64,000 bases of DNA from Desulfuromonas versatilis (GTDB lineage Bacteria; Desulfobacterota; Desulfuromonadia; Desulfuromonadales; NIT-T3). The stretch is from assembly GCF_019704135.1 (NCBI RefSeq), contig NZ_AP024355.1:124001-188000 (forward strand). The letters are read 5' to 3'. Shown here in pieces: positions 46,613 through 55,997 of the stretch. The translations under genes and the position numbers were made by a program. Positions within the stretch are counted from its first letter, which is position 1. Every line of letters starts with the position of its first letter. The notes below the pieces were generated by a model that had not been told where the DNA came from, ran no database searches, and saw only the letters and a list, made by a program, of their open reading frames with translations.

Positions 46613-47524
46613 ATGAGTGCCTACGTGCAAAAGAGGCTGGATGCGATCGTCGCAGGGTTTGTCGAACAGCTTGAAAACGGGACTGCGCCCTGGATTAAGC
46701 CCTATGCCGGTGACGGAGCACTGCAGCTCCCCAAAAACCGATTGACCCGCAGGCCCTACAAAGGATTGAACGTGCTAATCCTGTGGGACGCTATGCTCAA
46801 GAACGGCTGGAGTGAGCCCTATTTCCTGACCTACAAGCAGTGCCAGATGATGGAGGGCCATGTGAAGTCGGGCAGTAAGGGAGTCACTGTCATCTTCTGG
46901 GGGCCAAAGGAGCGTGACGAAGACCAGGTTGATGAGGAGACCGGGGAGATCAAGCAGACCTTTATCCGCAAGTGCTATACGGTTTTCAACATCGGGCAGT
47001 GTGAGGGCATTCAACCAATCCCTAAGGCCCATATTTCACAGGAGCTTGGTGCTGCGGACAGAAATCCATTTGTGAATGAGTTTGTCGAGAGAGCAGGGGC
47101 CACAGTCGTTACTCGCAAGGGGGCAACACCCGCCTATGTGCCCAGTGCTGATTACATCATCATGCCGCCAGAGAGCGAGTTTATCAGGTTGCCCGAGTAC
47201 CATGCTGCGGTGAGCCATGAGCTTGTTCACTGGTCAGGAGCAAAGCATCGGTTGGATCGTATGCAGGTGTGCAAGTATGGAGATAGGCAATACGCTTACG
47301 AGGAATTGGTTGCGGAACTAGGGGCTGCGTTTCTGTGTGCCTATCTGCAGGTGCCATTGCATCAGGTGCAGCATGCCGAGTATCTCGGTGCGTGGGTGTC
47401 GGTGCTCAAGGAGCACCCATCGGTATTGTGGAGTGCAGCGAGTAAGGCGACTCAGGCGTTCGAGTATCTGAAGGAGCTTGCGAAGTATGAGCTTCCAGAG
47501 GACCAGGAGGCCATAAGCCAGTAA
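46613..47524 (+). CDS. ardC: ArdC-like antirestriction protein / zincin metallopeptidase
   Basis: 303 residues. The N-terminal ArdC ssDNA-binding domain (MSAYVQKRLDAIVAGFVEQLENGTAPWIKPY... NRLTRRPYKGLN) is followed by a metallopeptidase domain. The zinc site HELVH is at residues 202-206, with a downstream Glu in YEELVAELGAAFL. ArdC proteins protect incoming plasmid DNA from host restriction and are common on mobile elements. Its presence beside an own restriction system is typical of elements that must enter new hosts. AGAAAGGAAGAATCACC precedes the ATG. Confidence 0.88.
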   Translation: MSAYVQKRLDAIVAGFVEQLENGTAPWIKPYAGDGALQLPKNRLTRRPYKGLNVLILWDAMLKNGWSEPYFLTYKQCQMMEGHVKSGSKGVTVIFWGPKERDEDQVDEETGEIKQTFIRKCYTVFNIGQCEGIQPIPKAHISQELGAADRNPFVNEFVERAGATVVTRKGATPAYVPSADYIIMPPESEFIRLPEYHAAVSHELVHWSGAKHRLDRMQVCKYGDRQYAYEELVAELGAAFLCAYLQVPLHQVQHAEYLGAWVSVLKEHPSVLWSAASKATQAFEYLKELAKYELPEDQEAISQ

Positions 47525-47613
47525 GAGCACCTGGAGATTTCAAACGAACCAGCGAAAAGGGGCTTTGCTAGTAACGGCAGGCCCCTTCTGCTTTTTACAG
47601 AGGAGAGTTCACT

Positions 47614-48105
47614 ATGACTTTACATACGCTGTTCAATAAAAAATCCGCCCCTGCATCCCTCAGGCTAAAGGTCATTCGCCCTGTCTATCAGCGCCTAACC
47701 ATCAGCGAGCCCCAGGCTGACTACCTGCAGAACAGACGAATAACCTGCTCCAACGATGTCTACCAGCTGTTCCGGTTTCTCGCCCAGGAGAGCAAGGAAC
47801 ACTTCCTCTGCCTGCATTTGGACTCCAAGAACAAAATTCTCTGCGTTGACCTGGTTTCGAGCGGCTCCCTGAGTGCCTGTGTCGTGCATCCACGCGAGGT
47901 GCTGAAATCGTGTCTCCTCTCAAGCTGCGCAGCGCTGCTGTTACTGCACAACCATCCGAGCGGCAATGCCGAGCCATCACGAGAGGATATGGAGATTACG
48001 ACACGCATCAAGGAAGGTGCCGAGATCATCGGTCTCAAGCTGCTTGATCATCTGGTCATTGGAGAGGGCGAGTACGTATCGCTTGCGGATCGTGGGATGC
48101 TCTGA
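47614..48105 (+). CDS. RadC-like JAB/MPN domain protein
   Basis: 163 residues. The RadC family signature is complete: FLCLHLDSKNKILCVDLVSSGSLSACVVHPREVLKSCLLSSCAALLLLHNHPSG, with the metal-binding H112-N-H114 and the later Asp in PSREDMEIT. The N-terminal helix-hairpin-helix half of chromosomal RadC is absent and replaced by about 50 unrelated residues. Such short RadC proteins occur on many mobile elements; their biochemical role is unsettled. A hairpin AAGGGGC...GCCCCTT lies about 35 bases upstream. Confidence 0.88.
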   Translation: MTLHTLFNKKSAPASLRLKVIRPVYQRLTISEPQADYLQNRRITCSNDVYQLFRFLAQESKEHFLCLHLDSKNKILCVDLVSSGSLSACVVHPREVLKSCLLSSCAALLLLHNHPSGNAEPSREDMEITTRIKEGAEIIGLKLLDHLVIGEGEYVSLADRGML

Positions 48106-48590
48106 ATTCATGAGGTTCAGGTAACGGCATTCTTCTGGACAGGTTGCTATGAATGCACTAAAATAATTGGCTGAAGTTTTCGTGATTTCAGCTAGTTGCG
48201 AGAATTGTGTGAGGCTATGACGGGAGGGGCATCGCACCCCTAGATGCTCACCAGCTGACGCTGGCTCGTGTAGATCATTCTTTCAGAATCTATTTCAAGA
48301 CACCTGCATGGCTTATCGCCACACAGTAAGAACCAGATGTATTGTGAGGTCGCTCGGCTTTGCACGTTTCGCTCGCTGGCGCTCGCCGCATAAGGCCGCC
48401 TTATGCGACATGCTTTTTTCTGGCGTAAAAAGTCCCAAAGCCTCCCTGAATATAACAGGTTTGTTATGTTGCCCCTCACAAGCCGTGAGACATATTCTGT
48501 CGCAGACTGCGTAGAGCATGTAGATACGTGGTGTAAAATGCATCACTTTGGTGTAGGGTGAGGCAAAATATTTGAGGAGGCTTCAGTTTC
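48106..48590. other. Non-coding stretch upstream of the RHH gene with palindromes
   Basis: About 485 bases without a convincing gene. It holds the perfect hairpin CGCATAAGG-CCG-CCTTATGCG (48387-48407) followed by CATGCTTTTTTC, the perfect inverted repeat ATAACA-GGTT-TGTTAT (48452-48467), and GGTGTA twice (48531 and 48551). These fit a terminator or transfer-origin hairpin and operator sites for the ribbon-helix-helix protein. A possible oriT is speculative. Confidence 0.45.
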
Positions 48591-48785
48591 ATGTCACCGA
48601 AAAAAAAGGTTGCCAGGATAACCGTCAGCCTGACTCAGGAAGAATATCTTGAGCTTGAGGCCGTTGCCCGCAGCAATGATGTCTCATTGAGCTGGGTTAC
48701 GAGGCGTGCAATCAACGAGTACCTTGAAAGAAATGGTAAGGGCAGCGAATTGAGTCTGCCTTTTGATCCGAGACAATCTTCCTGA
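48591..48785 (+). CDS. Ribbon-helix-helix (CopG-type) DNA-binding protein
   Basis: 64 residues. KKVARITVSLTQEEYLELEAVARSNDVSLSWVTRRAINEYLERN is a textbook ribbon-helix-helix: an antiparallel strand (RITVSL) and two helices. It has GAGGAGG about 11 bases before the ATG. Placed directly before vsr and the methyltransferases, it may act as the control protein of the restriction-modification genes; that is inferred. Confidence 0.8.
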   Translation: MSPKKKVARITVSLTQEEYLELEAVARSNDVSLSWVTRRAINEYLERNGKGSELSLPFDPRQSS

Positions 48786-48815
48786 TTTCTGAAGTGTTGA
48801 TTTAGATTCGCGAGT

Positions 48816-49220
48816 ATGGGTGACATATATTCGAGGGAGAAGAGAAGTGAAATCATGTCACGGGTCCGCAGTACGGACTCAGTGGCGGAAAGAAAAGTGC
48901 GCTCCGCTCTTCACAGAGCAGGATATCGCTTTAGATTGCACCGGAAGGACTTGCCAGGCAAGCCGGACATTGTGCTTACAAAGCACAAGCTGATTGTTTT
49001 TGTCCATGGTTGTTTTTGGCATAGACATGAAGGTTGTTCAAGGGCAACCATACCAAAAACTAATAGAGACTTTTGGGTGGAAAAATTTTCTCAGAATGTC
49101 GCACGAGACATGCGAGTTCGTAAAGAGCTCGAAGCTGCCGGATGGAAGGTTAGAATCGTCTGGGAGTGCGAAACAACGACGGGAAAGTTGCCCAGTGTTT
49201 TGTCCAAAATATTTGATTGA
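48816..49220 (+). CDS. vsr: Very-short-patch repair endonuclease Vsr
   Basis: 134 residues. Vsr nicks beside T:G mismatches that arise by deamination of 5-methylcytosine. The family motifs are all present: MSRVRSTDSVAERKVRSALHRAGYRFRLH, then GKPDIVLTKHKLIVFVHGCFWHRHEGC with catalytic Asp and zinc/His residues, and WVEKFSQNVARD. It lies seven bases upstream of the first cytosine methyltransferase, the normal pairing of vsr with a C5 methyltransferase. Confidence 0.95.
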   Translation: MGDIYSREKRSEIMSRVRSTDSVAERKVRSALHRAGYRFRLHRKDLPGKPDIVLTKHKLIVFVHGCFWHRHEGCSRATIPKTNRDFWVEKFSQNVARDMRVRKELEAAGWKVRIVWECETTTGKLPSVLSKIFD

Positions 49221-49227
49221 GCAGTAG

Positions 49228-50616
49228 ATGGATTTGGAAAAGGGCATGACTTCTTATATGAAACTGGACAACAAAACAGGACCAATGACCGAATTGCAAA
49301 TAAAAATTCAGAGCTCAACAACTCAGAGCGATTCTCCCCAAGCGGCCCTCTCCTTGGCTCCCACAAGGTCCTCGCATGATGCTGTGCCTGTTCGGTATAA
49401 GCCGAATAACGATGGCAGCTTAATTCGCGAGGTTCTGTGCGGATCCGAGTCGGTAACGAGCAGTTGCCAAGCGGTGTCTTTCAACCATTCCCATTTCACT
49501 CCGGACGAGGCATTCGACAAGGCTTGGCTTATGAGCGCTAGTAGACCTCAATGGTCTGGGCGGAGGGGAGATGTCCGAATTGCCGACCTCTTTTGCGGAT
49601 GCGGGGGGATCAGTCTTGGTCTGATGGAGACGTGCCGTGCCTTGGGGAAAAGGCCAGATTATGTTTTCGCCTGCGAAATGATGCCGGACTACCTTGACGT
49701 ATACTCAAGAAATTTCGATCCAGATTACAGCATTTCTGAACCGATAGAGAAAATATTCAATCGGGATGTGGGCGCCAGAGCTTCGGACAAAGAAAAGGAG
49801 TGGGGCAAAAAAATCGGGAACCTGACGATTGCTGTCGGCGGGCCTCCTTGCCAGGGACATTCGGATCTCAATAACTATACTCGACGCAGCGATCCAAGGA
49901 ATTCACTGTACATGAAGATGGCCAGGTTCGCTGAAATCGTTGAACCGGAACACGTAATCATTGAAAATGTCCTTGGAGTCCGGCATGACAAGAATGGTGT
50001 TTTCGACACAACCGTGGAAGCACTGCTGAAGCTAGGGTACAGCGTAGACACACCATTGGTTAAGGGGGAAATGATCGGAGTTCCTCAGAGAAGACACAGG
50101 GCATTCATCGTGGCTTCTAAAACCAAGCCGCTTCATCAGGGGTACTTCGATTCGGCTCTTAAGGCACAGTATGTTCGGGAGCGCTCCGTGAGATGGGCCT
50201 GTGAGGACCTGCTGGATCTTGAGCAGCATTCCCCGATGGACGTTGAGTCCAAGCTGTCCGGCGTGAGCAAGGAAAGAGTTGACTGGATGTTTGAGAATGG
50301 CGCTTACGACTTGCCAGACCGCTTTCGTCCATCCTGCCACCGCGACAAGGACCATACCTACAAGTCGGTATATGGCAGGCTGTACTGGGACAAACCCGCG
50401 TGGACAATTACCACCGGATTCCTCGTCATGGGACAGGGCAGGTTCCTCCACCCCTTGAGGCGACGCGTTATTACTCCCCATGAAGCCGCCAGGCTCCAGT
50501 TTTTTCCCGACTTCTTCGACTTCGGGGTCCAGAAAAGGGGGGGGTATGCCAAGATGATCGGCAATGCCGTCCCAGCGAAAATGGCCTACGCAGTGGCCCT
50601 TGAACTGCTTAGATAA
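49228..50616 (+). CDS. DNA cytosine-5 methyltransferase 1 (LlaJI-like M1)
   Basis: 462 residues. Motif I is ADLFCGCGGISLG, motif IV GGPPCQGHS with catalytic Cys208, motif VI IENV, motif VIII GVPQRRHRAFIV, and motif X GNAVPAKMA. The first about 110 residues are an extra low-similarity region; translation could also start at a later Met such as that in WLMSASRPQW, since the 49228 ATG has no clear ribosome site. The variable region before motif X determines specificity and cannot be read. It is followed 15 bases later by a second C5 methyltransferase. Confidence 0.93.
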   Translation: MDLEKGMTSYMKLDNKTGPMTELQIKIQSSTTQSDSPQAALSLAPTRSSHDAVPVRYKPNNDGSLIREVLCGSESVTSSCQAVSFNHSHFTPDEAFDKAWLMSASRPQWSGRRGDVRIADLFCGCGGISLGLMETCRALGKRPDYVFACEMMPDYLDVYSRNFDPDYSISEPIEKIFNRDVGARASDKEKEWGKKIGNLTIAVGGPPCQGHSDLNNYTRRSDPRNSLYMKMARFAEIVEPEHVIIENVLGVRHDKNGVFDTTVEALLKLGYSVDTPLVKGEMIGVPQRRHRAFIVASKTKPLHQGYFDSALKAQYVRERSVRWACEDLLDLEQHSPMDVESKLSGVSKERVDWMFENGAYDLPDRFRPSCHRDKDHTYKSVYGRLYWDKPAWTITTGFLVMGQGRFLHPLRRRVITPHEAARLQFFPDFFDFGVQKRGGYAKMIGNAVPAKMAYAVALELLR

Positions 50617-50631
50617 TAACGTGGAGAGCAG

Positions 50632-51774
50632 ATGAAGTCAGTTGGTTTGTTCGCCGGCATCGGCGGTGTTGAGCTGGGATTCGAACGCGCGGGCATACAA
50701 TGCGTTCATCTTTGCGAAATCAATGAGGGCGCAGCTGAAGTGTTGAAAAGGGGGTTTCCAGGGGTCCCTTTGTCCTACGACGTAAAAAAGCTTACAACCA
50801 TTCCGGATGTCGATATCGTCGCCGGCGGGTTTCCATGCCAGAACCTCAGCCTGGTGGGTGACAACAAGGGAATTCACGGAGAGAAGTCGGGTCTTGTCAA
50901 TGATTTCTTTCGGTTGATTGAATCCAAGCGCAAGAAGCCTACGTGGATAGTACTTGAAAACGTGCCATTCATGCTCTGGCAGCGCAAAGGAGAGGCTATG
51001 CGATATGTCATCGGCTTACTTGAAGGCCTTGGCTATCGCTGGGCTTATCGGGTTGTCGATGCGCGCGCCTTCGGTCGTCCCCAAAGAAGAAGGAGGGTCC
51101 TGTTTGCCGCATCGAGAACGGAGGATCCTCGAACCGTTCTTTTTTCCGATGAGGCTTTCGCGGATTACGACACCGATCACGGAAACTCGCCGTGCGGATT
51201 CTATTGGACCGAAGGGAGGGCCGGTCTTGGTTGGGCGCCAAACGCGACACCGACACTTAAGGGCGGATCGTCGGTGGGGATTCCATCTCTTCCGGCAATC
51301 TGGTTCAGAAGAACAGGCGAACTGGCCACACCTCATATCTGCGATGCCGAAAGGCTCCAGGGGTTTCGAGCCGGTTGGACCGATGTGGAAGTAAACGGAA
51401 AGCCCATCAGATTGGGATTCAGATGTGGGATGGTGGGCAATGCGGTGTCCGTTCCGATGGCAAAATGGCTGGGAGGGCGCCTGGTCAAACCCGGCACATA
51501 CGAGTCCGATCGCACAATGCCGCAATACGACGGCGGTGTCTGGCCGAATGCCGCATGGGGAGAGAAGGGCAAGGTCTTTCCAGTAGAAATAACCGAGTAC
51601 CCGAAGAAATACAAATATAAGGGCCTTGAGGAATTTTTAAAGTACCCGACCAAGCCTCTTTCCGAAAGGGCCGCTTCCGGTTTCCTGAAGCGCGCCCGGT
51701 CGGGAAAGTTGCGCTTCGCTGAGGGTTTTCTCGAAGCTGTTGAGGCGCACATATATGAGTCTCAAGAGGTATAA
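50632..51774 (+). CDS. DNA cytosine-5 methyltransferase 2 (LlaJI-like M2)
   Basis: 380 residues, GTGGAGAGCAG before the ATG. Motif I is VGLFAGIGGVELGFE, motif IV GGFPCQNLS with catalytic Cys69, motif VI VLENVPF, motif VIII FGRPQRRRRVLFAAS, motif X GNAVSVPMAKWLGG. After motif X there are about 90 extra residues (GKVFPVEITEYPKKYKYKG). The sequence is only distantly like the first methyltransferase, so it is not a recent duplicate. Two C5 enzymes in tandem are needed to protect both strands of an asymmetric recognition site. Confidence 0.93.
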   Translation: MKSVGLFAGIGGVELGFERAGIQCVHLCEINEGAAEVLKRGFPGVPLSYDVKKLTTIPDVDIVAGGFPCQNLSLVGDNKGIHGEKSGLVNDFFRLIESKRKKPTWIVLENVPFMLWQRKGEAMRYVIGLLEGLGYRWAYRVVDARAFGRPQRRRRVLFAASRTEDPRTVLFSDEAFADYDTDHGNSPCGFYWTEGRAGLGWAPNATPTLKGGSSVGIPSLPAIWFRRTGELATPHICDAERLQGFRAGWTDVEVNGKPIRLGFRCGMVGNAVSVPMAKWLGGRLVKPGTYESDRTMPQYDGGVWPNAAWGEKGKVFPVEITEYPKKYKYKGLEEFLKYPTKPLSERAASGFLKRARSGKLRFAEGFLEAVEAHIYESQEV

Positions 51775-51789
51775 ACAGGGGAGGGGACC

Positions 51790-53526
51790 ATGGACAAGGA
51801 TGAACTCGTAGAACTGTTTAAACCAACGCCGACCCAAAGGGAGGGGAGGGCTCAGGTCGATAACGCAAAAGTTTCGGCTGCCTATCGGGAGCTCTCAAGT
51901 CGCACAGGCATCCCCGAGCAGTGCTTTGACTATCGGGCGGTAAGCGAGCCAAATGCCGTAACTCGCGCTCCTTCAGAAAGCATTGGCAAGCGCTTCTACC
52001 AGACCGCAGGTGGTAACGACATAAACGAATGGGTCTTCTTTGCCCGTGTCGGCGTTGAGATAACAAGTCTTGAAGCAATTGCAAGTAGCCTCCGCCAGAA
52101 GTTGGTAGGAGCGTGCTCCTTGGCCATCCTCTTTGCCACCCAGCAGGACTGGCGGGTATATAAAATTTTTTATGCGCAAGGCCATCGCGGAAAGGCAGAA
52201 AAGATAGCCGAAATTTTTGAGGTAGAAGGTGATGCCCTAGTGGAGCTGGGCCCTTTCATCTCTTTCAGGACCGCGCCCCAAATACCCGGCGGCGCATCGG
52301 TGCCCGATCTTTCGGGCGCGATTCGAATTCCCAAGCCATTCATGCTGCTGGCTGGCATTTCCGGAACTGGCAAAACCCGATTTGTTAGAGAACAAGCCAA
52401 GTTGTCATCGGATGCGCATGGACTGAAGCTTGGCGATAATTACCGCTTGATCCCTGTTCGGCCGGATTGGCATGAGCCTTCTGACTTGCTCGGATACATA
52501 TCCCGAATTGGCCAGAACGGCGCACGTTACATCGTCAGTGATCTGTTGAGGTTCATTGTGTCTGCGTGGAAGGCATCTGCTCAGTCGGCCAATGAGGCAG
52601 GCATTGTTTGTAAAGACCCCGGAGAAATGTGCCCTTTCTGGCTTTGTCTTGACGAGATGAATCTCGCACCTGTCGAACAATACTTTGCTGATTACCTTTC
52701 GATTCTGGAAACACGAAACTGGACAGATGGCAAATACGCATGTGAACCGCTGCTTAAATCATCGAAGATTTTGGAATTGTGTGCCGATGGCCAGAAAGAT
52801 CTCTGGAAAGACTTGGGAATTGATGGTGACGATGGATTGTCCGTCGGATTTCGGGAATATTTCGTTTCAGAAAATGGAGGTATTTCGTTGCCGCCAAATT
52901 TGATAATTGCCGGCACAGTTAATATGGACGAAACTACCCATGGGTTCTCCCGTAAGGTCATCGACCGGGCGTTGACAATCGATTTCGGCGAATTTTATCC
53001 GAACGACTACGCAGAGTTTTATGAACCTAAGTTTCAACCCAAGCCCTTGTCTTTTCCAATACTTTCACAGGTTGAGAAAGCGTGTCTTTCCGGGGTTGAA
53101 GCCGATCCGGATGGCAGCAAAACAATTGCCTTCTTGTCGGCTTTAAACGACGTCCTTTCCGGTACCCCTTTCGAGTTGGCGTATCGTGCGCTCAATGAAG
53201 CCTTGCTTTCGGTTGTTTGCTTTGCCCCTTCCGGTGACGAACAGCTCCAGGCTGTCTGGGATGATTTTCTGATGATGAAGGTTCTGCCCAGAATTGAGGG
53301 CGATCGGGAAAAACTCCAAGACGACGGTGCGCAAAGCCTTTTGACGCGGCTTTCTGAAACCTTGGAAGCTCAGCTCCCCCTGGTATGGAATTCTGAGCGC
53401 ACCGATCTTCTGCGGGAAACGATAGCAGGCGAGCAGTCAAAGTTGGAGTCGTGCCGCAGCAGAAAAAAGATTGAGTGGATGCGGGAAAAGCTCAATAACA
53501 ACGGCGTTACGGCCTTCTGGCCCTGA
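51790..53526 (+). CDS. McrB-like AAA+ NTPase (LlaJI R1-like restriction subunit)
   Basis: 578 residues. An N-terminal domain of about 170 residues, likely for DNA recognition, precedes an AAA+ domain. Walker A is G189-ISGTGKT, Walker B is FWLCLDEMNLAPVEQYFADYLS, and the conserved NMDETTHGFSRKVIDRA supplies sensor and arginine-finger residues as in McrB. In McrBC this subunit hydrolyses GTP and translocates; in LlaJI R1 is the corresponding subunit. It starts 15 bases after the second methyltransferase and is followed by the nuclease partner. Classical McrB would cut methylated DNA, but the paired methyltransferases argue for the LlaJI arrangement. Confidence 0.85.
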   Translation: MDKDELVELFKPTPTQREGRAQVDNAKVSAAYRELSSRTGIPEQCFDYRAVSEPNAVTRAPSESIGKRFYQTAGGNDINEWVFFARVGVEITSLEAIASSLRQKLVGACSLAILFATQQDWRVYKIFYAQGHRGKAEKIAEIFEVEGDALVELGPFISFRTAPQIPGGASVPDLSGAIRIPKPFMLLAGISGTGKTRFVREQAKLSSDAHGLKLGDNYRLIPVRPDWHEPSDLLGYISRIGQNGARYIVSDLLRFIVSAWKASAQSANEAGIVCKDPGEMCPFWLCLDEMNLAPVEQYFADYLSILETRNWTDGKYACEPLLKSSKILELCADGQKDLWKDLGIDGDDGLSVGFREYFVSENGGISLPPNLIIAGTVNMDETTHGFSRKVIDRALTIDFGEFYPNDYAEFYEPKFQPKPLSFPILSQVEKACLSGVEADPDGSKTIAFLSALNDVLSGTPFELAYRALNEALLSVVCFAPSGDEQLQAVWDDFLMMKVLPRIEGDREKLQDDGAQSLLTRLSETLEAQLPLVWNSERTDLLRETIAGEQSKLESCRSRKKIEWMREKLNNNGVTAFWP

Positions 53527-53562
53527 TCAATCAACGATTATTTTCAGATCGTATCAGACGGT

Positions 53563-55902
53563 ATGCCTGAGATACTGAAACTCATAACCCATGATTGGAC
53601 TCTAGCTGTTTGGACCAAAGATGTCGAAACGCCACGAAACAGGCTTTCCGACACTTTGGCTACGCGCGGCAAAATCTTGCCGGTCGGTGCGGTCAGGCTG
53701 ACGCCGCCTGTGGCATCCCTTAAATACATCATCGAAGACCGCGGGACAGAAGAAACCGCTCCGGGAAACGCCGTACCCCTACCCTCACCCATATTTTTCG
53801 AGAATCGCACCTACGAGTTTGATTTTCAGTTTTCTTCTAGCGTCGATGGTTCGTTTCAGCCCGAAATCCTTCATCGGTTGAATTCAGTCGTCGCAGGCTT
53901 TCGTTTCACCGGTTCGAGCCTGAGGGGTACCATCAATTTCGGCAATGATGTCGGATGGGTTCGCCTCGGCTTGAAATACGCGACATGTTCAAAAGTAGTC
54001 GAACAATTTGTTACCTTTGAGGTCCTCCCGACCAAAATGGACCTGGAGGGAGATTTCAATCTCATCCATCGGGTCATAGATGAAACATATCCGCTCTGGC
54101 GTTTCTCCTTCGCACAGAAAACGGATCAGACCCTCTCCAGAATTAGAAAGCCTCACGAGCGATTCTTCCTTCTCTGGCTGGCCAACTTTAATAGCCTCCG
54201 TGCGGAATTGGAAGATGCCACCATGTTGATCTGTCGATCTCCTCACTCGAGGTTGCTCCCTGAGGAGCGTTTCCTGAGAGCGGATCGACTTAAGGGCAGG
54301 ATATCCCCGAAACTTGAAGAGCGTGTAGCTCGACAGTTAAGAGAAGGAGAGTCACACCGTCGTCACAGGGTTGAAACGAAAAAACTATCCGTTGATACGC
54401 CAGAGAACAGATTCGTAAAAATGGTCCTGAACCGCTGTGCCAGAGACCTGTCCGTATTCATAGGCAAGTCAAGGCATATGAATAGCCAAACGGATAAGCC
54501 GCGACTCAGTGAGGCCTTTTTTGGGGAACTCGACGGGTGGTACAAAACGTTGCGGCAACGTTTGGCCGATCCTTTGTTTAGAGAAGTTGGCGACTTCAAC
54601 GGGCTCTCAAGTGAATCGCTGGTTTTGCATCACCGGGCAGGTTATGCGAAAGCATATCGAATCTGGCAGGAGCTCAAACTTTATCTTGATCTCTTTGGCC
54701 GGCACGCCTCAATTTCTTTGAAATCCATTTCAGAGTTATATGAAGTCTGGTGTTTTCTGGAAATTCGCCGAATCCTACTTGAAAGGCTCGACTTCAAGGA
54801 AGTTAAATCGAAAAAAGCATTGCTGAAATTCAAGGATTTTGAAAAAAGTATGAGGGATGGTATCGGTGCCGCCTTCGAATTCGAACGTCCCGATGGCCTC
54901 CGAATAAGGCTGGCCCATGAACCGAGTTTCTCAACCGCTTCAAACCCGAAGGCGGGAAAGATCTATTCTTGGACAACCACGCAAGAACCGGACATCTTTC
55001 TTGAAGCCTCTTTTCCGTCCGGTGATCGTATTCACTGGGTATTTGATGCCAAGTATAGGATAGAGGACGCTGAAGAAAGCCTCGACTTGATACCTGAAGA
55101 AGCAATCAACCAAATGCATCGTTATAGGGATGCCCTGATTTATCTGTCCGAAGCAGACGATGGCACCTTGGAAAAGAGTCGCCCCGTTGTAGGGGCCTTC
55201 GTGCTCTACCCCGGGTGGTTTGATGACGGGGAAAAGGAGAATCCCTATACCGGAGCGATTGACGCTGTCGGTATTGGTGGTTTCCCCCTACTGCCGGGTG
55301 CGAATAATCTCTGGCTGGAGTCTTTCTTGCGCGAACGTTTGGGAGACCTGTCCGGGATGGAAAAACCTTATCCTGAGGCTTCGCCGGATATTCATTACTT
55401 GAGGGAACCGGTGCGTATCTATTCTACTGGTTTAGCCGGTGGCCACTACCAAGATCTAACACTTGTCGCACAACCTAAAAATCACAATAAAGAGTATATA
55501 AATAGGTTCAGGAGTGGTGGTCCACGGTGGTATCACGTCCCCGTCGACACAACTGTTAAAAAACAGATTTCGCGTGCAATGATGCGTGAAATCAGAAATT
55601 GTGCCTTTGCAGTTCACCATCCTGGCGAACCTAATCGTCGTATTGAGTATCTTTATGATGTCCTGTCGGTGAAAGTTGTAAAACGTAAAGAATTGACACA
55701 TGAACAGGCGGGGCTGGTTAAACCAGGGGACGAGTCTGATTATTGGTTGCTGGAACTCGGCTCATCCCGGTGTTTGCAATCGCCCGTAATTGTTCCGGGT
55801 TTAAGGGGCTTCAGATTTCGACTAACCGGAGCGAAAGAGCTTCTAATGGCTGCAGACTGGGGAGAGTTGCCGGTCAGATATGCCTTGGATAGATTCTTTT
55901 AA
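53563..55902 (+). CDS. DUF2357/PD-(D/E)XK nuclease (LlaJI R2-like restriction subunit)
   Basis: 779 residues. The N-terminal half (about 1-300) fits the DUF2357 region of McrC-like proteins. The middle (SISELYEVWCFLEIRRILLERLDF) leads to a PD-(D/E)XK nuclease site with Asp477 in EPDIFLEASF and Asp495-Ala-Lys497 in HWVFDAKYR. The C-terminal 200 residues are of unknown role. Known relatives act as nuclease partner of an McrB-type motor. The gap to the upstream gene is 36 bases and the ribosome site is weak. It is the last gene of the element before the right attachment site. Confidence 0.82.
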   Translation: MPEILKLITHDWTLAVWTKDVETPRNRLSDTLATRGKILPVGAVRLTPPVASLKYIIEDRGTEETAPGNAVPLPSPIFFENRTYEFDFQFSSSVDGSFQPEILHRLNSVVAGFRFTGSSLRGTINFGNDVGWVRLGLKYATCSKVVEQFVTFEVLPTKMDLEGDFNLIHRVIDETYPLWRFSFAQKTDQTLSRIRKPHERFFLLWLANFNSLRAELEDATMLICRSPHSRLLPEERFLRADRLKGRISPKLEERVARQLREGESHRRHRVETKKLSVDTPENRFVKMVLNRCARDLSVFIGKSRHMNSQTDKPRLSEAFFGELDGWYKTLRQRLADPLFREVGDFNGLSSESLVLHHRAGYAKAYRIWQELKLYLDLFGRHASISLKSISELYEVWCFLEIRRILLERLDFKEVKSKKALLKFKDFEKSMRDGIGAAFEFERPDGLRIRLAHEPSFSTASNPKAGKIYSWTTTQEPDIFLEASFPSGDRIHWVFDAKYRIEDAEESLDLIPEEAINQMHRYRDALIYLSEADDGTLEKSRPVVGAFVLYPGWFDDGEKENPYTGAIDAVGIGGFPLLPGANNLWLESFLRERLGDLSGMEKPYPEASPDIHYLREPVRIYSTGLAGGHYQDLTLVAQPKNHNKEYINRFRSGGPRWYHVPVDTTVKKQISRAMMREIRNCAFAVHHPGEPNRRIEYLYDVLSVKVVKRKELTHEQAGLVKPGDESDYWLLELGSSRCLQSPVIVPGLRGFRFRLTGAKELLMAADWGELPVRYALDRFF

Positions 55903-55997
55903 TAGTGAGGCAACTACCCAACTCCAAAACACATAAATAGGTCGCTACAATACTGCTTACTAGTGATCTTTAGCTTTTGGGGTGGAGACTTTATGGT

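Noticed and set aside
51790-55902. A plain McrBC type IV restriction system
   Set aside because: It is directly linked to two C5 methyltransferases, which a methyl-specific nuclease would turn against the host; the four-gene LlaJI layout fits better.
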